A stretch of 64,000 nucleotides of DNA from Mucilaginibacter conchicola (GTDB lineage Bacteria > Bacteroidota > Bacteroidia > Sphingobacteriales > Sphingobacteriaceae): NCBI RefSeq assembly GCF_003432115.1, contig NZ_QWDC01000002.1, forward strand, positions 744,001-808,000, read 5' to 3'. The translations under genes were made by a program, and so were the position numbers. Within the stretch, counting starts at the first letter, position 1. Every line of letters starts with the position of its first letter. The notes below the pieces were generated by a model. The model was given only the letters and a program-made list of their open reading frames with translations, ran no database searches and was not told where the DNA came from. Below, piece after piece: positions 33,778-42,747 of this stretch.

Positions 33778-35298
33778 ATGTCAGATAAAAAAGTCAGAGT
33801 CCGTTTTGCACCGAGCCCTACAGGTGGTTTACACCTTGGCGGCGTGCGTACCGTTTTATTCAATTACCTGTTTGCCAAAAAGCACGGCGGCGATTTTGTG
33901 TTACGTATTGAAGATACCGACCAAACCCGCTACGTTGAAGGCGCCGAGCAATACATTATGGATTGCCTTAAATGGTGCGGCCTTATCCCCGATGAAAGCC
34001 CTGTTGTAGGCGGCCCTTTTGCGCCATACCGCCAAAGCGAGCGCAAACCGCTTTACCGCGAATACGCCGAGCGCCTGGTTGAGAACGGCCATGCTTATTA
34101 TGCTTTTGATACATCAGAAGAGCTGGAGCAGAAACGCAAGGACATCCCTAACTTCCAATATGGCCATGCCTACCGCCGGGAAATGCGCAACTCTTTGAGC
34201 CTGCCATTACACGAGGTGGAGAAACTATTGCATGACGGCACACCGCATGTGATCCGCATAAAAATGCCGGAGAACGAGACCATTGGTTTCGATGACCTGA
34301 TACGCGGCCACGTGACTTTTGATAGCAACCTGGTTGATGATAAAGTATTGCTAAAAGCCGATGGTATGCCAACCTATCACCTTGCCGTGGTGGTTGACGA
34401 TTACCTGATGAAGATAACACACGCTTTCCGTGGCGAAGAATGGTTGCCGAGCGCACCCGTTCACATCTTGCTTTGGAAAGTACTGGGTTGGGAAGCCGAT
34501 ATGCCTGCATGGGCGCACCTACCACTGATACTAAAACCGGATGGCCACGGCAAGCTAAGCAAACGCGATGGCGCACGCCTGGGCTTCCCTGTATATGCCA
34601 TGAACTGGCAGGATAATAAAACCGGCGAACTAACCCCGGGTTTCCGCGAGTTAGGTTTCCTGCCTGAGGCATTCCTGAACTTACTGGCTATGTTAGGCTG
34701 GAACGATGGTACCGACCAGGAGATCTTCTCATTGGATGAACTAATAGAGAAATTCTCTATCGAGCGTATCAGCAAGGCCGGCGCAAAGTTCGATTTTGAA
34801 AAAGCCAAATGGTATAACGCCGAGTGGATCAAAAAGTCGGATGCTGAGAGCCTGAAATTAAAAGTTTGGGAGATACTGAAAGCTAAAGGTATCGTGATAA
34901 AAGACGAAGCTTACCTGCTTAAAGTGATAGACCTGGTAAAAGAGCGTTGTGTATTGCTTGAGGATTTCTATCAGCAATCAGCCTATTTCTTCCAGCAACC
35001 GGCAGAGTACGATCTAAACGCGGTTAAACCAAAATGGACGGATGCTAAAGCCGATTTCTTTAACGCGTTTATCAGCATACTAAGTTCACCTGAGACTTTT
35101 GATTCTGCAGAGCTTGAGGCTAAATTTAAAGCCCTTGCGGAAGAAAAAGGTTTAAAAGCAGGCGATGTAATGCTGCCATTCCGCATAATGCTTGTCGGCG
35201 GCAAATTTGGCCCGCACGTTTTTGATATAGCCAAACTGCTCGGCGAAAGCGAAACCATCATCAGAATAGAGAAAGCGCTCGAAGCGTTTAATGCATAA
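33778..35298 (+). CDS. gltX: Glutamyl-tRNA synthetase
   Basis: 506 residues, class I. The HIGH-type motif is PSPTGGLHLGGVRT and the KMSKS-type motif is KLSKRDG. DTDQTRYVEGA and LPLHEVEKLLHDG are typical of the discriminating bacterial enzyme. Because glnS is also present (46239-47897), this enzyme need only charge tRNA-Glu, whose gene is at 6137-6208. It is a single-gene unit with an excellent promoter and a multi-hairpin repeat and terminator downstream. Confidence 0.97.
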   Translation: MSDKKVRVRFAPSPTGGLHLGGVRTVLFNYLFAKKHGGDFVLRIEDTDQTRYVEGAEQYIMDCLKWCGLIPDESPVVGGPFAPYRQSERKPLYREYAERLVENGHAYYAFDTSEELEQKRKDIPNFQYGHAYRREMRNSLSLPLHEVEKLLHDGTPHVIRIKMPENETIGFDDLIRGHVTFDSNLVDDKVLLKADGMPTYHLAVVVDDYLMKITHAFRGEEWLPSAPVHILLWKVLGWEADMPAWAHLPLILKPDGHGKLSKRDGARLGFPVYAMNWQDNKTGELTPGFRELGFLPEAFLNLLAMLGWNDGTDQEIFSLDELIEKFSIERISKAGAKFDFEKAKWYNAEWIKKSDAESLKLKVWEILKAKGIVIKDEAYLLKVIDLVKERCVLLEDFYQQSAYFFQQPAEYDLNAVKPKWTDAKADFFNAFISILSSPETFDSAELEAKFKALAEEKGLKAGDVMLPFRIMLVGGKFGPHVFDIAKLLGESETIIRIEKALEAFNA

Positions 35299-35311
35299 AA
35301 TATATTGTATG

Positions 35312-35429
35312 TTGCCGGCGCGAGCTTCCAGCTCGTGCCTAAGCATGGTGTCAGCTTTCAGCTGACGGAAGTTGAAAACTTCCCGCATGCCGTGTCACGA
35401 GATGCGCTGCGCTAATCTCGCGACGGCAA
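35312..35429. repeat. Multi-hairpin element with 13-bp terminal inverted repeats
   Basis: The ends TTGCCGGCGCGAG (35312-35324) and CTCGCGACGGCAA (35417-35429) match at 12 of 13 positions. Inside are three short hairpins of the same style: CGAGCTtccAGCTCG, GTCAGCTttcAGCTGAC and GGAAGTTgaaAACTTCC. It fills most of the gap between gltX and ffh. Confidence 0.8.
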
Positions 35430-35443
35430 TAAGATTTAACAAG

Positions 35444-35472
35444 AAAGCCCGAACAACTGTCCGGGCTTTTTA
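35444..35472 (+). terminator. Terminator between gltX and ffh
   Basis: AAAGCCCG (35444-35451) pairs with CGGGCTTT (35462-35469), followed by TT. It can serve gltX and, less well, ffh from the other side. Confidence 0.7.
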
Positions 35473-35485
35473 ATTGTATCTTCTA

Positions 35486-35512
35486 TTCCCCCTTCAGGGG
35501 GTTAGGGGGCTT
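35486..35512. repeat. CCCCCTTCAGGGGG element next to the ffh stop
   Basis: TTCCCCCTTCAGGGGG followed by TTAGGGGGCTT; same family as the copies at 29907 and 29997. It ends five bases before the ffh stop codon. Confidence 0.8.
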
Positions 35513-35516
35513 CGCT

Positions 35517-36845
35517 TTACATTTTCGGCATCCTGCGCATCATTTGTGCCATGGCTGCAGGGTTGCTCATTTGTTTCATCACTTTGCGCATATCGTCAAA
35601 CTGCTTCATCAGGCGGTTAACCTCGTTGATATCCGTGCCCGAGCCTTTTGCAATACGCTGGCGGCGGCTCTGGTTTATCAGGTCAGGGTTTTCCTTCTCT
35701 TTAGCCGTCATGGATTGGATGATAGCTTCTATGCCTTTAAACGCATCATCGCCCACCTCAACATCTTTCATCATTTTACCAACACCCGGTATCATACCAA
35801 CAAGATCTTTCATGTTACCCATTTTCTTGATCTGTTGTATCTGCCCGTAGAAATCGTTAAAGTCGAATTTATTCTTGCGGATCTTTTTCTGAAGCTCAGC
35901 AGCCTGTTTCTCATCAAATTGTTGTTGCGCGCGCTCTACCAATGATACCACATCGCCCATACCCAGGATACGTGATGCCATACGATCAGGGTGGAAAACA
36001 TCCAATGCTTCCATCTTCTCGCCTGTACCTATGAATTTGATAGGCTTGTTAACAACAGATTTGATTGATAACGCAGCACCACCGCGGGTATCACCATCCA
36101 GCTTGGTTAATACAACACCGGTAAAGTCCAAACGATCGTTGAATACCTTAGCAGTATTCACGGCATCCTGGCCGGTCATTGAATCCACCACGAATAAGAT
36201 CTCGTGCGGGTTGGTAGCAGCCTTAACGTTCTCAATCTCCACCATCATGGCCTCGTCAATAGCTAAACGGCCGGCGGTATCAATGATGACTACGTTGTTA
36301 CCATTCTGTTTGGCCTGCGCAATACCTTCTTTGGCAATAGCCACAGGGTCGTTGCTTTCTCGGTTGGCATAAACCGGGATACCTATCTGCTGGCCCAATA
36401 CTTCCAGCTGGTCTATCGCCGCAGGGCGGTAAACGTCATCGGCAACCAGTAAAGGCTTTTTGCTTTTTTGCGTTTTAAGGAAGTGGGCCAGTTTACCGGT
36501 AAAAGTAGTTTTACCCGCACCGTTCAAACCTGCTATCAGGATAATGGTTGGCGATGCTTTCAAATCAAGCTCAGATGTGGTGCCACCCATTAAAGCGGTG
36601 AGCTCATCGTTCATCAGCTTGGTAAGCAACTGGCCCGGCGAAATAGTAGTTAATACATTCTCGCCCATTGCTTTTTGCCTTACATCATCTGTAAATGTTT
36701 TGGCAGTTTTATAGTTTACGTCGGCATCCAGAAGGGCTTTGCGTATCTCCTTCATGGTTTCGGCCACGTTAATTTCTGTTATTGATCCCTGGCCCTTCAG
36801 TACCTTAAAGGCCCTGTCCAGTTTATCCGAAAGATTTTCAAACAT
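35517..36845 (-). CDS. ffh: Signal recognition particle protein Ffh
   Basis: 442 residues, the normal length. The N domain is followed by the G domain with GLNGAGKTTFTGKLA (P-loop), DTAGRLA and TKLDGDTRGG, and by the Met-rich M domain (GDVVSLVERAQQQFD, ending QMSNPAAMAQMMRRMPKM) that binds SRP RNA and signal peptides. The usual GLQGxGKTT reads GLNGAGKTT. It directs membrane proteins to FtsY and SecYEG. No SRP RNA gene is seen nearby. Confidence 0.97.
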   Translation of the reverse strand: MFENLSDKLDRAFKVLKGQGSITEINVAETMKEIRKALLDADVNYKTAKTFTDDVRQKAMGENVLTTISPGQLLTKLMNDELTALMGGTTSELDLKASPTIILIAGLNGAGKTTFTGKLAHFLKTQKSKKPLLVADDVYRPAAIDQLEVLGQQIGIPVYANRESNDPVAIAKEGIAQAKQNGNNVVIIDTAGRLAIDEAMMVEIENVKAATNPHEILFVVDSMTGQDAVNTAKVFNDRLDFTGVVLTKLDGDTRGGAALSIKSVVNKPIKFIGTGEKMEALDVFHPDRMASRILGMGDVVSLVERAQQQFDEKQAAELQKKIRKNKFDFNDFYGQIQQIKKMGNMKDLVGMIPGVGKMMKDVEVGDDAFKGIEAIIQSMTAKEKENPDLINQSRRQRIAKGSGTDINEVNRLMKQFDDMRKVMKQMSNPAAMAQMMRRMPKM

Positions 36846-36870
36846 TATATATTCCTAATTTTTGAGGATA

Positions 36871-36878
36871 CAAAGGTA
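36871..36878 (-). promoter_or_regulatory. TAnnTTTG box of ffh
   Basis: Reads TACCTTTG on the minus strand, 25 bases before the ffh start codon at 36845. Confidence 0.5.
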
Positions 36879-36945
36879 AGATTTTAAGGCAATTCGGGTT
36901 AATTTGATTGCTATTTATTATGTTTAACAAACCGATCTTATCTAA

Positions 36946-37605
36946 ATGAATAATCCCGAAATAAGTATAACAGGCGGCGGTAACATAGGCAACGTAAGAA
37001 TGTCGGGCCCGTTCATGAAGCTCATAGTAAGTAAAGATAAACTGGAGCTAAGGGCTTCCATAATGGGGAGATATGTATTTCTGCCTTCAGATGTTATCTC
37101 TGTAACGCCTGCCGGTATAGGCGGCGGGGTGCGTATTAACCATACGGTAGGCCAATACAACAAAGAGATCATATTCCGCTCATTAGGTTCAGATGTTATT
37201 GCGCAGATAGCTTCCACCGGATTTTTAAATAATATGGAAGCTGCAAGCCCCCAGCTTAAAGCCGAAGTGGAGATAGCGCGCCAAAGCACCGGTTTTGCCA
37301 TTAAAACATCTGCAGCCATTGCCTTTGTGGTTATCTGGAATTTATTCTTTTTGTATGACCAGCGGGGGCTGCTCAGCGGCGGCGGTATAGTTATCGGCGG
37401 CATTGGCACACGTTCTGCACTGGGCTTTGCTGCTGTGTTTGCACTGTTAATGCTGTTTGTAGAGCCGTTTCAAATATTGGTGTTAAAGCCTGGGCGCGAT
37501 GCTAAGGACCTGCGCTTTTTTATGTTCTTTCTGCTTTTTGTCAGCGTTGCTATTTTTATCGGGATGTCCGCTATGCCGGGTGCCGCACAGACCCTGCATA
37601 AATAA
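36946..37605 (+). CDS. Membrane protein of unknown function
   Basis: 219 residues, no recognised family. The N-terminal 110 residues form a soluble, beta-rich domain that resembles a PH-like or GRAM-like barrel (MKLIVSKDKLELRASIMGRYVFLPSDVISVTP, then GIGGGVRINH). Three membrane helices follow (about 120-136, 144-165 and 188-206). The soluble part may sense lipid or bind another membrane protein. It lies between divergent ffh and aspS, in the same direction as aspS but with 87 bases and a separate promoter box in between. Confidence 0.75.
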   Translation: MNNPEISITGGGNIGNVRMSGPFMKLIVSKDKLELRASIMGRYVFLPSDVISVTPAGIGGGVRINHTVGQYNKEIIFRSLGSDVIAQIASTGFLNNMEAASPQLKAEVEIARQSTGFAIKTSAAIAFVVIWNLFFLYDQRGLLSGGGIVIGGIGTRSALGFAAVFALLMLFVEPFQILVLKPGRDAKDLRFFMFFLLFVSVAIFIGMSAMPGAAQTLHK

Positions 37606-37664
37606 GCATTAATAATTATCGGCAAGCTTTTACCTTAATGCTTTAACCTTTAACCTCAAAACAG

Positions 37665-37672
37665 TACTTTTG
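37665..37672 (+). promoter_or_regulatory. TAnnTTTG box of aspS
   Basis: TACTTTTG, 20 bases before the aspS start codon. Confidence 0.5.
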
Positions 37673-37692
37673 CGGGATTTACAAATAACGCT

Positions 37693-39447
37693 ATGCTAAG
37701 AACACACACTTGCGGACAATTACATATTGCCAACTTGGGCGAAACCGTTACGCTTTGCGGATGGGTGCAAAAATCACGTGACCTGGGCGGCACCACGTTT
37801 ATTGACGTGCGCGACCGTTATGGTTTAACCCAGCTGGTTTTTAACACCGAAACAGACGAGAAACTGCGTGAGGCAGGCCGTGATCTTGGTCGCGAGTTTG
37901 TGATAAAAGTTACCGGTAAGGTTTTAGAGCGCTCTAACAAGAACCTTAAAATACCTACCGGCGAAATTGAGATAGCTGTTACCGAGCTTGAGGTTTTAAA
38001 CGCGGCTAAAATTCCGCCTTTCCTGATAGAAGATGAGACCGACGGCGGCGAAGAGCTACGTGCCAAATACCGTTACCTCGACTTACGCCGTAACCCTATC
38101 CGTAACAACCTGGTTATGCGCAGTAAAATGGCGCAGGAAGTACGCAAGTACCTTTCAGATCTTGATTTCATTGAGGTAGAAACCCCGGTGCTGATCAAAT
38201 CGACACCTGAGGGTGCACGCGACTTTGTGGTACCAAGCCGCACAAACCCCGGCGAGTTTTACGCCCTGCCACAATCGCCGCAAACCTTTAAGCAATTACT
38301 GATGGTAAGCGGCTTTGACCGTTATTTCCAGATCGTAAAATGTTTTAGGGATGAAGACTTACGTGCTGATCGCCAGCCTGAGTTTACCCAGATAGATTGT
38401 GAGCTATCATTTGTAACCCAAGAAGATATCCTGAACATATTTGAAGGCCTTACCCGCCATTTGTTCCGCACGGTAAAAGGTGTTGAGCTGGATAGTTTCC
38501 CTCGCATGCAATATGCTGATGCAGCCCGTTTATACGGTTCTGATAAACCTGATACCCGCTTTGGGATGCAGTTTGTTGAACTGAATGATATTGTAAAAGG
38601 CAAAGGCTTTGGAGTGTTTGATAACGCTGAGCTTGTTGTAGGTATCAACGCAAAAGGATGCGCTGCTTATACCCGAAAGCAATTAGATGAACTTACCGAC
38701 TTTGTAAAACGCCCGCAAATTGGCGCTACAGGCTTGATATACGCCCGCCATAATGATGACGGCACCATCAAATCATCGGTTGATAAATTCTTTAACGAAG
38801 AAGAACTGGCTAAATGGTCTGCTGCTTTTGAAACAGAAAAAGGCGATCTGATCCTGATACTTGCCGGCCCTACTGATAAAGTACGTAAGCAATTGAATGA
38901 GCTTCGCCTTGAGATGGGCGGCCGTTTGGGTTTACGCGATAAAAATAAATTCTCGCCACTTTGGGTTATTGATTTCCCGCTGTTAGAGTGGGATGAGGAA
39001 AGTGAGCGTTACCACGCTATGCACCACCCGTTCACTTCGCCAAAACCAGAGGATATTGCCCTGTTGGATACCAAACCTGGCGAAGTACGTGCTAATGCGT
39101 ATGACCTTGTGATCAACGGTACCGAAATTGGCGGTGGCTCTATCCGTATCCATGATCGTGAACTGCAATCGCTGATGTTTAAGCACCTTGGTTTCTCTAA
39201 GGAAGAAGCGCAAAAGCAATTCGGCTTTTTGATGGATGCTTTTGAGTACGGTGCCCCGCCGCATGGTGGTATCGCATTTGGTTTTGACAGGCTGGCATCG
39301 ATCTTTGCAGGCTTAGATTCTATCCGCGATGTAATTGCGTTCCCTAAGAACAACTCGGGCCGCGATATCATGATAGATTCACCTTCAACCATTGCTGATG
39401 CACAAATGACCGAATTAAAAATCAAGTCTACTGTATCACCAGCGTAG
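37693..39447 (+). CDS. aspS: Aspartyl-tRNA synthetase
   Basis: 584 residues, bacterial class IIb type. The N-terminal OB-fold anticodon domain ([23 protein letters not shown]) is followed by motif 1 ([20 protein letters not shown]), motif 2 ([18 protein letters not shown]), the GAD insertion domain (about 285-420) and motif 3 ([12 protein letters not shown]). The long form with the GAD insertion is normal for bacteria. It charges tRNA-Asp. The FKBP lipoprotein gene follows after 20 bases and may be read from the same transcript. Confidence 0.97.
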   Translation: MLRTHTCGQLHIANLGETVTLCGWVQKSRDLGGTTFIDVRDRYGLTQLVFNTETDEKLREAGRDLGREFVIKVTGKVLERSNKNLKIPTGEIEIAVTELEVLNAAKIPPFLIEDETDGGEELRAKYRYLDLRRNPIRNNLVMRSKMAQEVRKYLSDLDFIEVETPVLIKSTPEGARDFVVPSRTNPGEFYALPQSPQTFKQLLMVSGFDRYFQIVKCFRDEDLRADRQPEFTQIDCELSFVTQEDILNIFEGLTRHLFRTVKGVELDSFPRMQYADAARLYGSDKPDTRFGMQFVELNDIVKGKGFGVFDNAELVVGINAKGCAAYTRKQLDELTDFVKRPQIGATGLIYARHNDDGTIKSSVDKFFNEEELAKWSAAFETEKGDLILILAGPTDKVRKQLNELRLEMGGRLGLRDKNKFSPLWVIDFPLLEWDEESERYHAMHHPFTSPKPEDIALLDTKPGEVRANAYDLVINGTEIGGGSIRIHDRELQSLMFKHLGFSKEEAQKQFGFLMDAFEYGAPPHGGIAFGFDRLASIFAGLDSIRDVIAFPKNNSGRDIMIDSPSTIADAQMTELKIKSTVSPA

Positions 39448-39467
39448 TTTGCTGCGTTAATCATTAC

Positions 39468-39938
39468 ATGAAAAAACACTTACTGATATTAACCCTGCTG
39501 GTGGCTGTATTTGCCTCGTGCTCTAAAGACAAAGATAATTTTGATCCTGCTGCGCAGGCGGTAAAAGATGAAGCTGCCATACAAGCTTACTTGCAGGCAA
39601 ACCCGAACATAACGGCAACTAAAGACGCTAACGGTGTTTATTACCAGGTAATAACAGAGGGCAATGGTGCAGCAATTACGCCCACTAATACGCTTACGGT
39701 AAACTATATTGGCAAGCTATTAAACGGCTCGCAGTTTGATACCGGCGCAGCATTCACTTTCTCAATGTCAGGAAACGTGATACCTGGTTGGAAACTCGGC
39801 TTGCTGCACGCCAAAGAAGATAGCCGCATATTGCTTATCATCCCATCTGCATTAGCTTATGGCAACAGGTCTCCCGGTGCAGGCATTCCGGCCAATTCGG
39901 TGCTTGTATTTACGGTTGATGTTACGGACGTGAGATAA
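39468..39938 (+). CDS. FKBP-type peptidyl-prolyl isomerase lipoprotein
   Basis: 156 residues. Signal peptide with lipobox FASCSKDKD (Cys17), then a short linker and one FKBP domain (about 55-156): TLTVNYIGKLLNGSQFDTG, FSMSGNVIPGWKLGLL and LLIIPSALAYGNRSPGAGIPANSVLVF. Active-site residues of FKBP, including Tyr, Phe, Asp, Trp and the late Tyr, are in place. It should help fold proteins in the periplasm or at the outer membrane. It follows aspS closely and ends at a strong terminator. Confidence 0.93.
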   Translation: MKKHLLILTLLVAVFASCSKDKDNFDPAAQAVKDEAAIQAYLQANPNITATKDANGVYYQVITEGNGAAITPTNTLTVNYIGKLLNGSQFDTGAAFTFSMSGNVIPGWKLGLLHAKEDSRILLIIPSALAYGNRSPGAGIPANSVLVFTVDVTDVR

Positions 39939-39956
39939 AAAGCTTTGAGATAATAC

Positions 39957-39991
39957 AAAAGCCGGTAGTTGAATAGCTACCGGCTTTTTTG
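39957..39991 (+). terminator. Terminator of the FKBP gene
   Basis: AAAAGCCGGTAG pairs with CTACCGGCTTTT around an 8-base loop and is followed by further T residues. Confidence 0.92.
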
Positions 39992-39994
39992 TGG

Positions 39995-40029
39995 GCCTCT
40001 CTCCAAACCCCTCTCCAAGGGCGAGAGGC
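39995..40029. repeat. GCCTCTC/GAGAGGC inverted repeat
   Basis: GCCTCTC (39995-40001) pairs with GAGAGGC (40023-40029) around a C-rich loop that contains CCCCTCTCC. It directly follows the FKBP terminator. Confidence 0.6.
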
Positions 40030-40049
40030 TTAAAGTAATTTATAAGATT

Positions 40050-40122
40050 GTCATTTAGAGCGAGCATCATCATCCCCTGTAAGTAGTGGATTGCCACGTC
40101 GCTGGCGCTCCTCGCAATGACG
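40050..40122. repeat. CGTCATTGCGAG-type inverted repeat, copy 2 (left end decayed)
   Basis: The left end reads GTCATTTAGAGCGAG; the right end GATTGCCACGTCGC to CTCGCAATGACG is intact. It lies 14 bases from the PepSY gene stop. Confidence 0.75.
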
Positions 40123-40136
40123 CGTGTTTTGGGCTA

Positions 40137-41318
40137 CTACACCCCGGCCTGCAATTGCCTCTTATGGGTTTTATGATGCACTGCTTTGCGGGTTTTACTG
40201 CCTTTAGATTTTGATTTATTGCGTTTACCCAGCCAGATGATAAAGCCTGTAACAGGCAAACTTGCGCATATTAAACTGGCCAAAAAAGCGATGATCTTTG
40301 TAGTGAGGCCGCCTATCTGCCCAACATGGATATCGTAATTCATCTCGTTGAGTTTAAGGCCGGGGCTTTTCTTTTCAATAGCATAGGTTTTTAAAAGCTT
40401 GCCATTGTACTTATCAAACTCGTATCCGCTGGCACCTGCATAACGCAGAGTTTTAGGGTAGGCACCCACACCTATAGCACCGGATACTGCCGGATCGTTA
40501 TGGATCAAAAACATCTGCGCATTTGGCGATTGCTGCCTGGCATGCGCAAGAGCTATATCAATAACCGGTTGTTTAGCCAGGCCGCTGCGCTTAAGCGAGT
40601 CTGATTTGGGTTCGCTCACTTCATCCTCATATTTAATGTTGCGGCCTACGTTGGCAATATTATAAATGCCTTTGCTTACCGGTTCAAAAGCAATAGCAAG
40701 CCCTGTGATGCTCAGTATCAAGGCGATGGAAGTGGCGTAAAAACCAAGCACATTATGCAGGTCATAGTTAACACGGCGCCAGCGACCACCCCACTTAACG
40801 GTGAAGCTGCGTTTGCGGTCGCTTTTGCGTTTTGGCCACCACAACACCAGGCCGGTTACCATGATCACCATAAAAATAATAACCGATATGCCTACTACCC
40901 ACTGGCCAATAGCAGGCGGCAGCAGCAGGTACAGGTGTATGTACTCAACCACCACAAAAAAGTTGCTCTGCAGGTCTTCCTCATAGGTTATCTGCCCGCT
41001 GTAAGGGTTCATGTAAATGCTGTGGAAGCCATCGTTACCCATGGTGGTGAGGGCCATGGCGGGCCTGTCTTTACCGTAATAGTATATAAAACTGGCATCG
41101 GCCTTAGGGTATTTATTTTTTACGATAGTTACCAGCTGCGACGGCTGTATGTAAGGCTTATCCTGTACCTCAACTTTGCGGTGCGCGTGTATGGCATCCT
41201 GAATCTCGTCTTGAAAGCAGTAGATACATCCCGTAATGCTCACTATAAAAACAATTATCCCGCTGATAAAGCCCAGCCAGCGGTGACAAAACAGGATAAC
41301 TTTTTTAAAAGGCGTCAT
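40137..41318 (-). CDS. PepSY-domain inner-membrane protein (PiuB/iron-reductase-like)
   Basis: 393 residues. It opens with KVILFCHRWLGFISGIIVFIVSITGCIYCF, the first of four long membrane helices, each with conserved His (HRWLG, HLYLLLP, YDLHNVLGF, YDIHVGQIGG) that could bind heme. Two PepSY-like periplasmic domains lie between the helices. Such proteins are usually encoded near TonB-dependent siderophore receptors and are thought to reduce ferric siderophores, but no receptor is adjacent here. A Lys-rich tail (KRNKSKSKGSKTRK) ends the protein. Confidence 0.9.
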   Translation of the reverse strand: MTPFKKVILFCHRWLGFISGIIVFIVSITGCIYCFQDEIQDAIHAHRKVEVQDKPYIQPSQLVTIVKNKYPKADASFIYYYGKDRPAMALTTMGNDGFHSIYMNPYSGQITYEEDLQSNFFVVVEYIHLYLLLPPAIGQWVVGISVIIFMVIMVTGLVLWWPKRKSDRKRSFTVKWGGRWRRVNYDLHNVLGFYATSIALILSITGLAIAFEPVSKGIYNIANVGRNIKYEDEVSEPKSDSLKRSGLAKQPVIDIALAHARQQSPNAQMFLIHNDPAVSGAIGVGAYPKTLRYAGASGYEFDKYNGKLLKTYAIEKKSPGLKLNEMNYDIHVGQIGGLTTKIIAFLASLICASLPVTGFIIWLGKRNKSKSKGSKTRKAVHHKTHKRQLQAGV

Positions 41319-41350
41319 TCAGATATATTAAGACTAATTATAAATAACGT

Positions 41351-41358
41351 CAAAAATA
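41351..41358 (-). promoter_or_regulatory. TAnnTTTG box of the PepSY gene
   Basis: Reads TATTTTTG on the minus strand, 32 bases before the start codon. Confidence 0.45.
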
Positions 41359-41425
41359 CATTGGATAGCTGTTATATCCAAATTATTAATGGATTAGGGA
41401 TACGAAGGAGCTTCGATCTAAACCT

Positions 41426-41518
41426 CGTCATTGCGAGCGTAGCGTGGCAATCCCCTACTTACAGGGCGGCTCTGCCTATCGGGGATTGCCACGTCGCCTT
41501 CGGCTTCCTCGCAATGAA
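41426..41518. repeat. CGTCATTGCGAG long inverted repeat, copy 3
   Basis: CGTCATTGCGAG at the left and CTCGCAATGA at the right, with inner arms GTGGCAATCC and GGATTGCCAC. It lies between the PepSY and nucleotidase genes. Confidence 0.85.
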
Positions 41519-41589
41519 GCACGGAGGGCAAGGTTTAAGAATCTGCCTCAAAATTACCCCCGCTTAATAATTTCCTAACCACATTAGGA

Positions 41590-41597
41590 TATATTTG
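41590..41597 (+). promoter_or_regulatory. TAnnTTTG box of the nucleotidase gene
   Basis: TATATTTG ends four bases before the start codon, predicting a leaderless transcript. Confidence 0.5.
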
Positions 41598-41601
41598 AAA
41601 C

Positions 41602-42126
41602 ATGAAACGAATAGCTATTGACATGGACGATGTGGTGGCGGATGCCCAGGCCCGGTTTGGCGAATGGTACATCCGCGATTACGCCATCGAATTTACACCC
41701 GAACAACTGTACTCTGCCCGTATCGAAGACCTGATTAAGCCCGAGCACAACGGCTGCATCCGCGAGTACGTTTTTCATGATGATTTTTTTAAAGACCTGC
41801 CCGTTATAGCCGGAGCAAAAGAAGTAATTGCCGATCTGCACAAACAGTACGAGATCTTCTTTACTACCGCTGCTATGGAGTTCCCTAACTCACTGCTGCC
41901 AAAACTGGCCTGGCTGGGTGAACATTTCCCATACATCACCTGGAAAAATATTGTTTTCTGTGGCGATAAAAGCATCATCAACGCCGATTACATGATCGAT
42001 GATAACGTACGCAATTTTAATGGCTTTATTGGTAAAGGTATATTGTTTACCGCGGCACACAACCACAAAACCGAGTGGGATACACGTGTAAACAACTGGC
42101 AGGAAGTACGCGCAATGTTGCTGTAA
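41602..42126 (+). CDS. 5'(3')-deoxyribonucleotidase family protein
   Basis: 174 residues, HAD superfamily. Motif I is AIDMDDVVADAQARF with nucleophile Asp7 and acid/base Asp9. The NT5C-type core follows, with FFTTAAMEFPN (motif II Thr) and VFCGDKSIINADYMIDDNVRNF (Lys and paired Asp of motifs III and IV). It should dephosphorylate deoxyribonucleotides. Its stop codon directly abuts that of the convergent ruvC with no base between. Single-gene unit with its own promoter box. Confidence 0.88.
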   Translation: MKRIAIDMDDVVADAQARFGEWYIRDYAIEFTPEQLYSARIEDLIKPEHNGCIREYVFHDDFFKDLPVIAGAKEVIADLHKQYEIFFTTAAMEFPNSLLPKLAWLGEHFPYITWKNIVFCGDKSIINADYMIDDNVRNFNGFIGKGILFTAAHNHKTEWDTRVNNWQEVRAMLL

Positions 42127-42732
42127 TTATTTGGCAGCACCTTTTACTACGCGGTCGGCATTGTCTTTTATAAAAGTATCCCAGCCCGAGTAGCTCTTTT
42201 TGCTTTTACTCTTGGCTGCGCCTTTTGGTGCCTTGGTGATTATTTTTTGGAAAGAGTGGCATACCGCTACGGCAAGGCCGTCGGTAGCATCCAGAAAGTC
42301 GGGCGTTTCGGTAAACTTAAGCAGGTTTTGCAACATGGCAGATACCTGCTCTTTGGTGGCGCTGCCATTACCGGTGATGGATTGCTTTATCTTACGCGGA
42401 GAGTACTCAGTTACATCCATACTGCGCGATAGCGCCGCAGCCATGCATATACCCTGTGCACGCCCAAGCTTCAGCATCACTTGTATGTTTTTGCCGTAGA
42501 ACGGGGCTTCAATGGCAAGGCAATCGGGTTTATAATTATCTATAAGGGCAACCGTTTTTTCAAAGATGCGTTGCAATTTAAGCATGTGGTCATCAAGCTT
42601 ATCAAGCTTTATTACACCCATGCTTATCAGTTCCATCTTGTTACCCTTTTCCAGTATCAACCCGTAGCCCATTACGGCGGTGCCGGGGTCAATGCCCAAT
42701 ATCACACGTTCTTTTACGTTAGCCTGCTCCAT
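42127..42732 (-). CDS. ruvC: Crossover junction endodeoxyribonuclease RuvC
   Basis: 201 residues. Catalytic acidic residues lie in LGIDPGTAVMGYGL (first Asp), LAIEAPFYGKN (Glu) and FLDATDGLAVAVCH (paired Asp near the end). The first 165 residues cover the normal RuvC; the last 35 are a basic Lys/Ser-rich tail common in Bacteroidota. RuvC cuts Holliday junctions with RuvAB. It lies after aat on the minus strand, with its own promoter box inside the end of aat. Confidence 0.95.
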   Translation of the reverse strand: MEQANVKERVILGIDPGTAVMGYGLILEKGNKMELISMGVIKLDKLDDHMLKLQRIFEKTVALIDNYKPDCLAIEAPFYGKNIQVMLKLGRAQGICMAAALSRSMDVTEYSPRKIKQSITGNGSATKEQVSAMLQNLLKFTETPDFLDATDGLAVAVCHSFQKIITKAPKGAAKSKSKKSYSGWDTFIKDNADRVVKGAAK

Positions 42733-42739
42733 CTGTGTA

Positions 42740-42747
42740 CAAAGCTA
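42740..42747 (-). promoter_or_regulatory. TAnnTTTG box of ruvC
   Basis: Reads TAGCTTTG on the minus strand and ends seven bases before the ruvC start codon, overlapping the aat stop codon. Confidence 0.5.

Noticed and set aside
40755..41567. 270-codon plus-strand frame opposite the PepSY gene
   Set aside because: It is antisense to a clear PepSY protein and continues through a CGTCATTGCGAG repeat; composition is that of a shadow frame.
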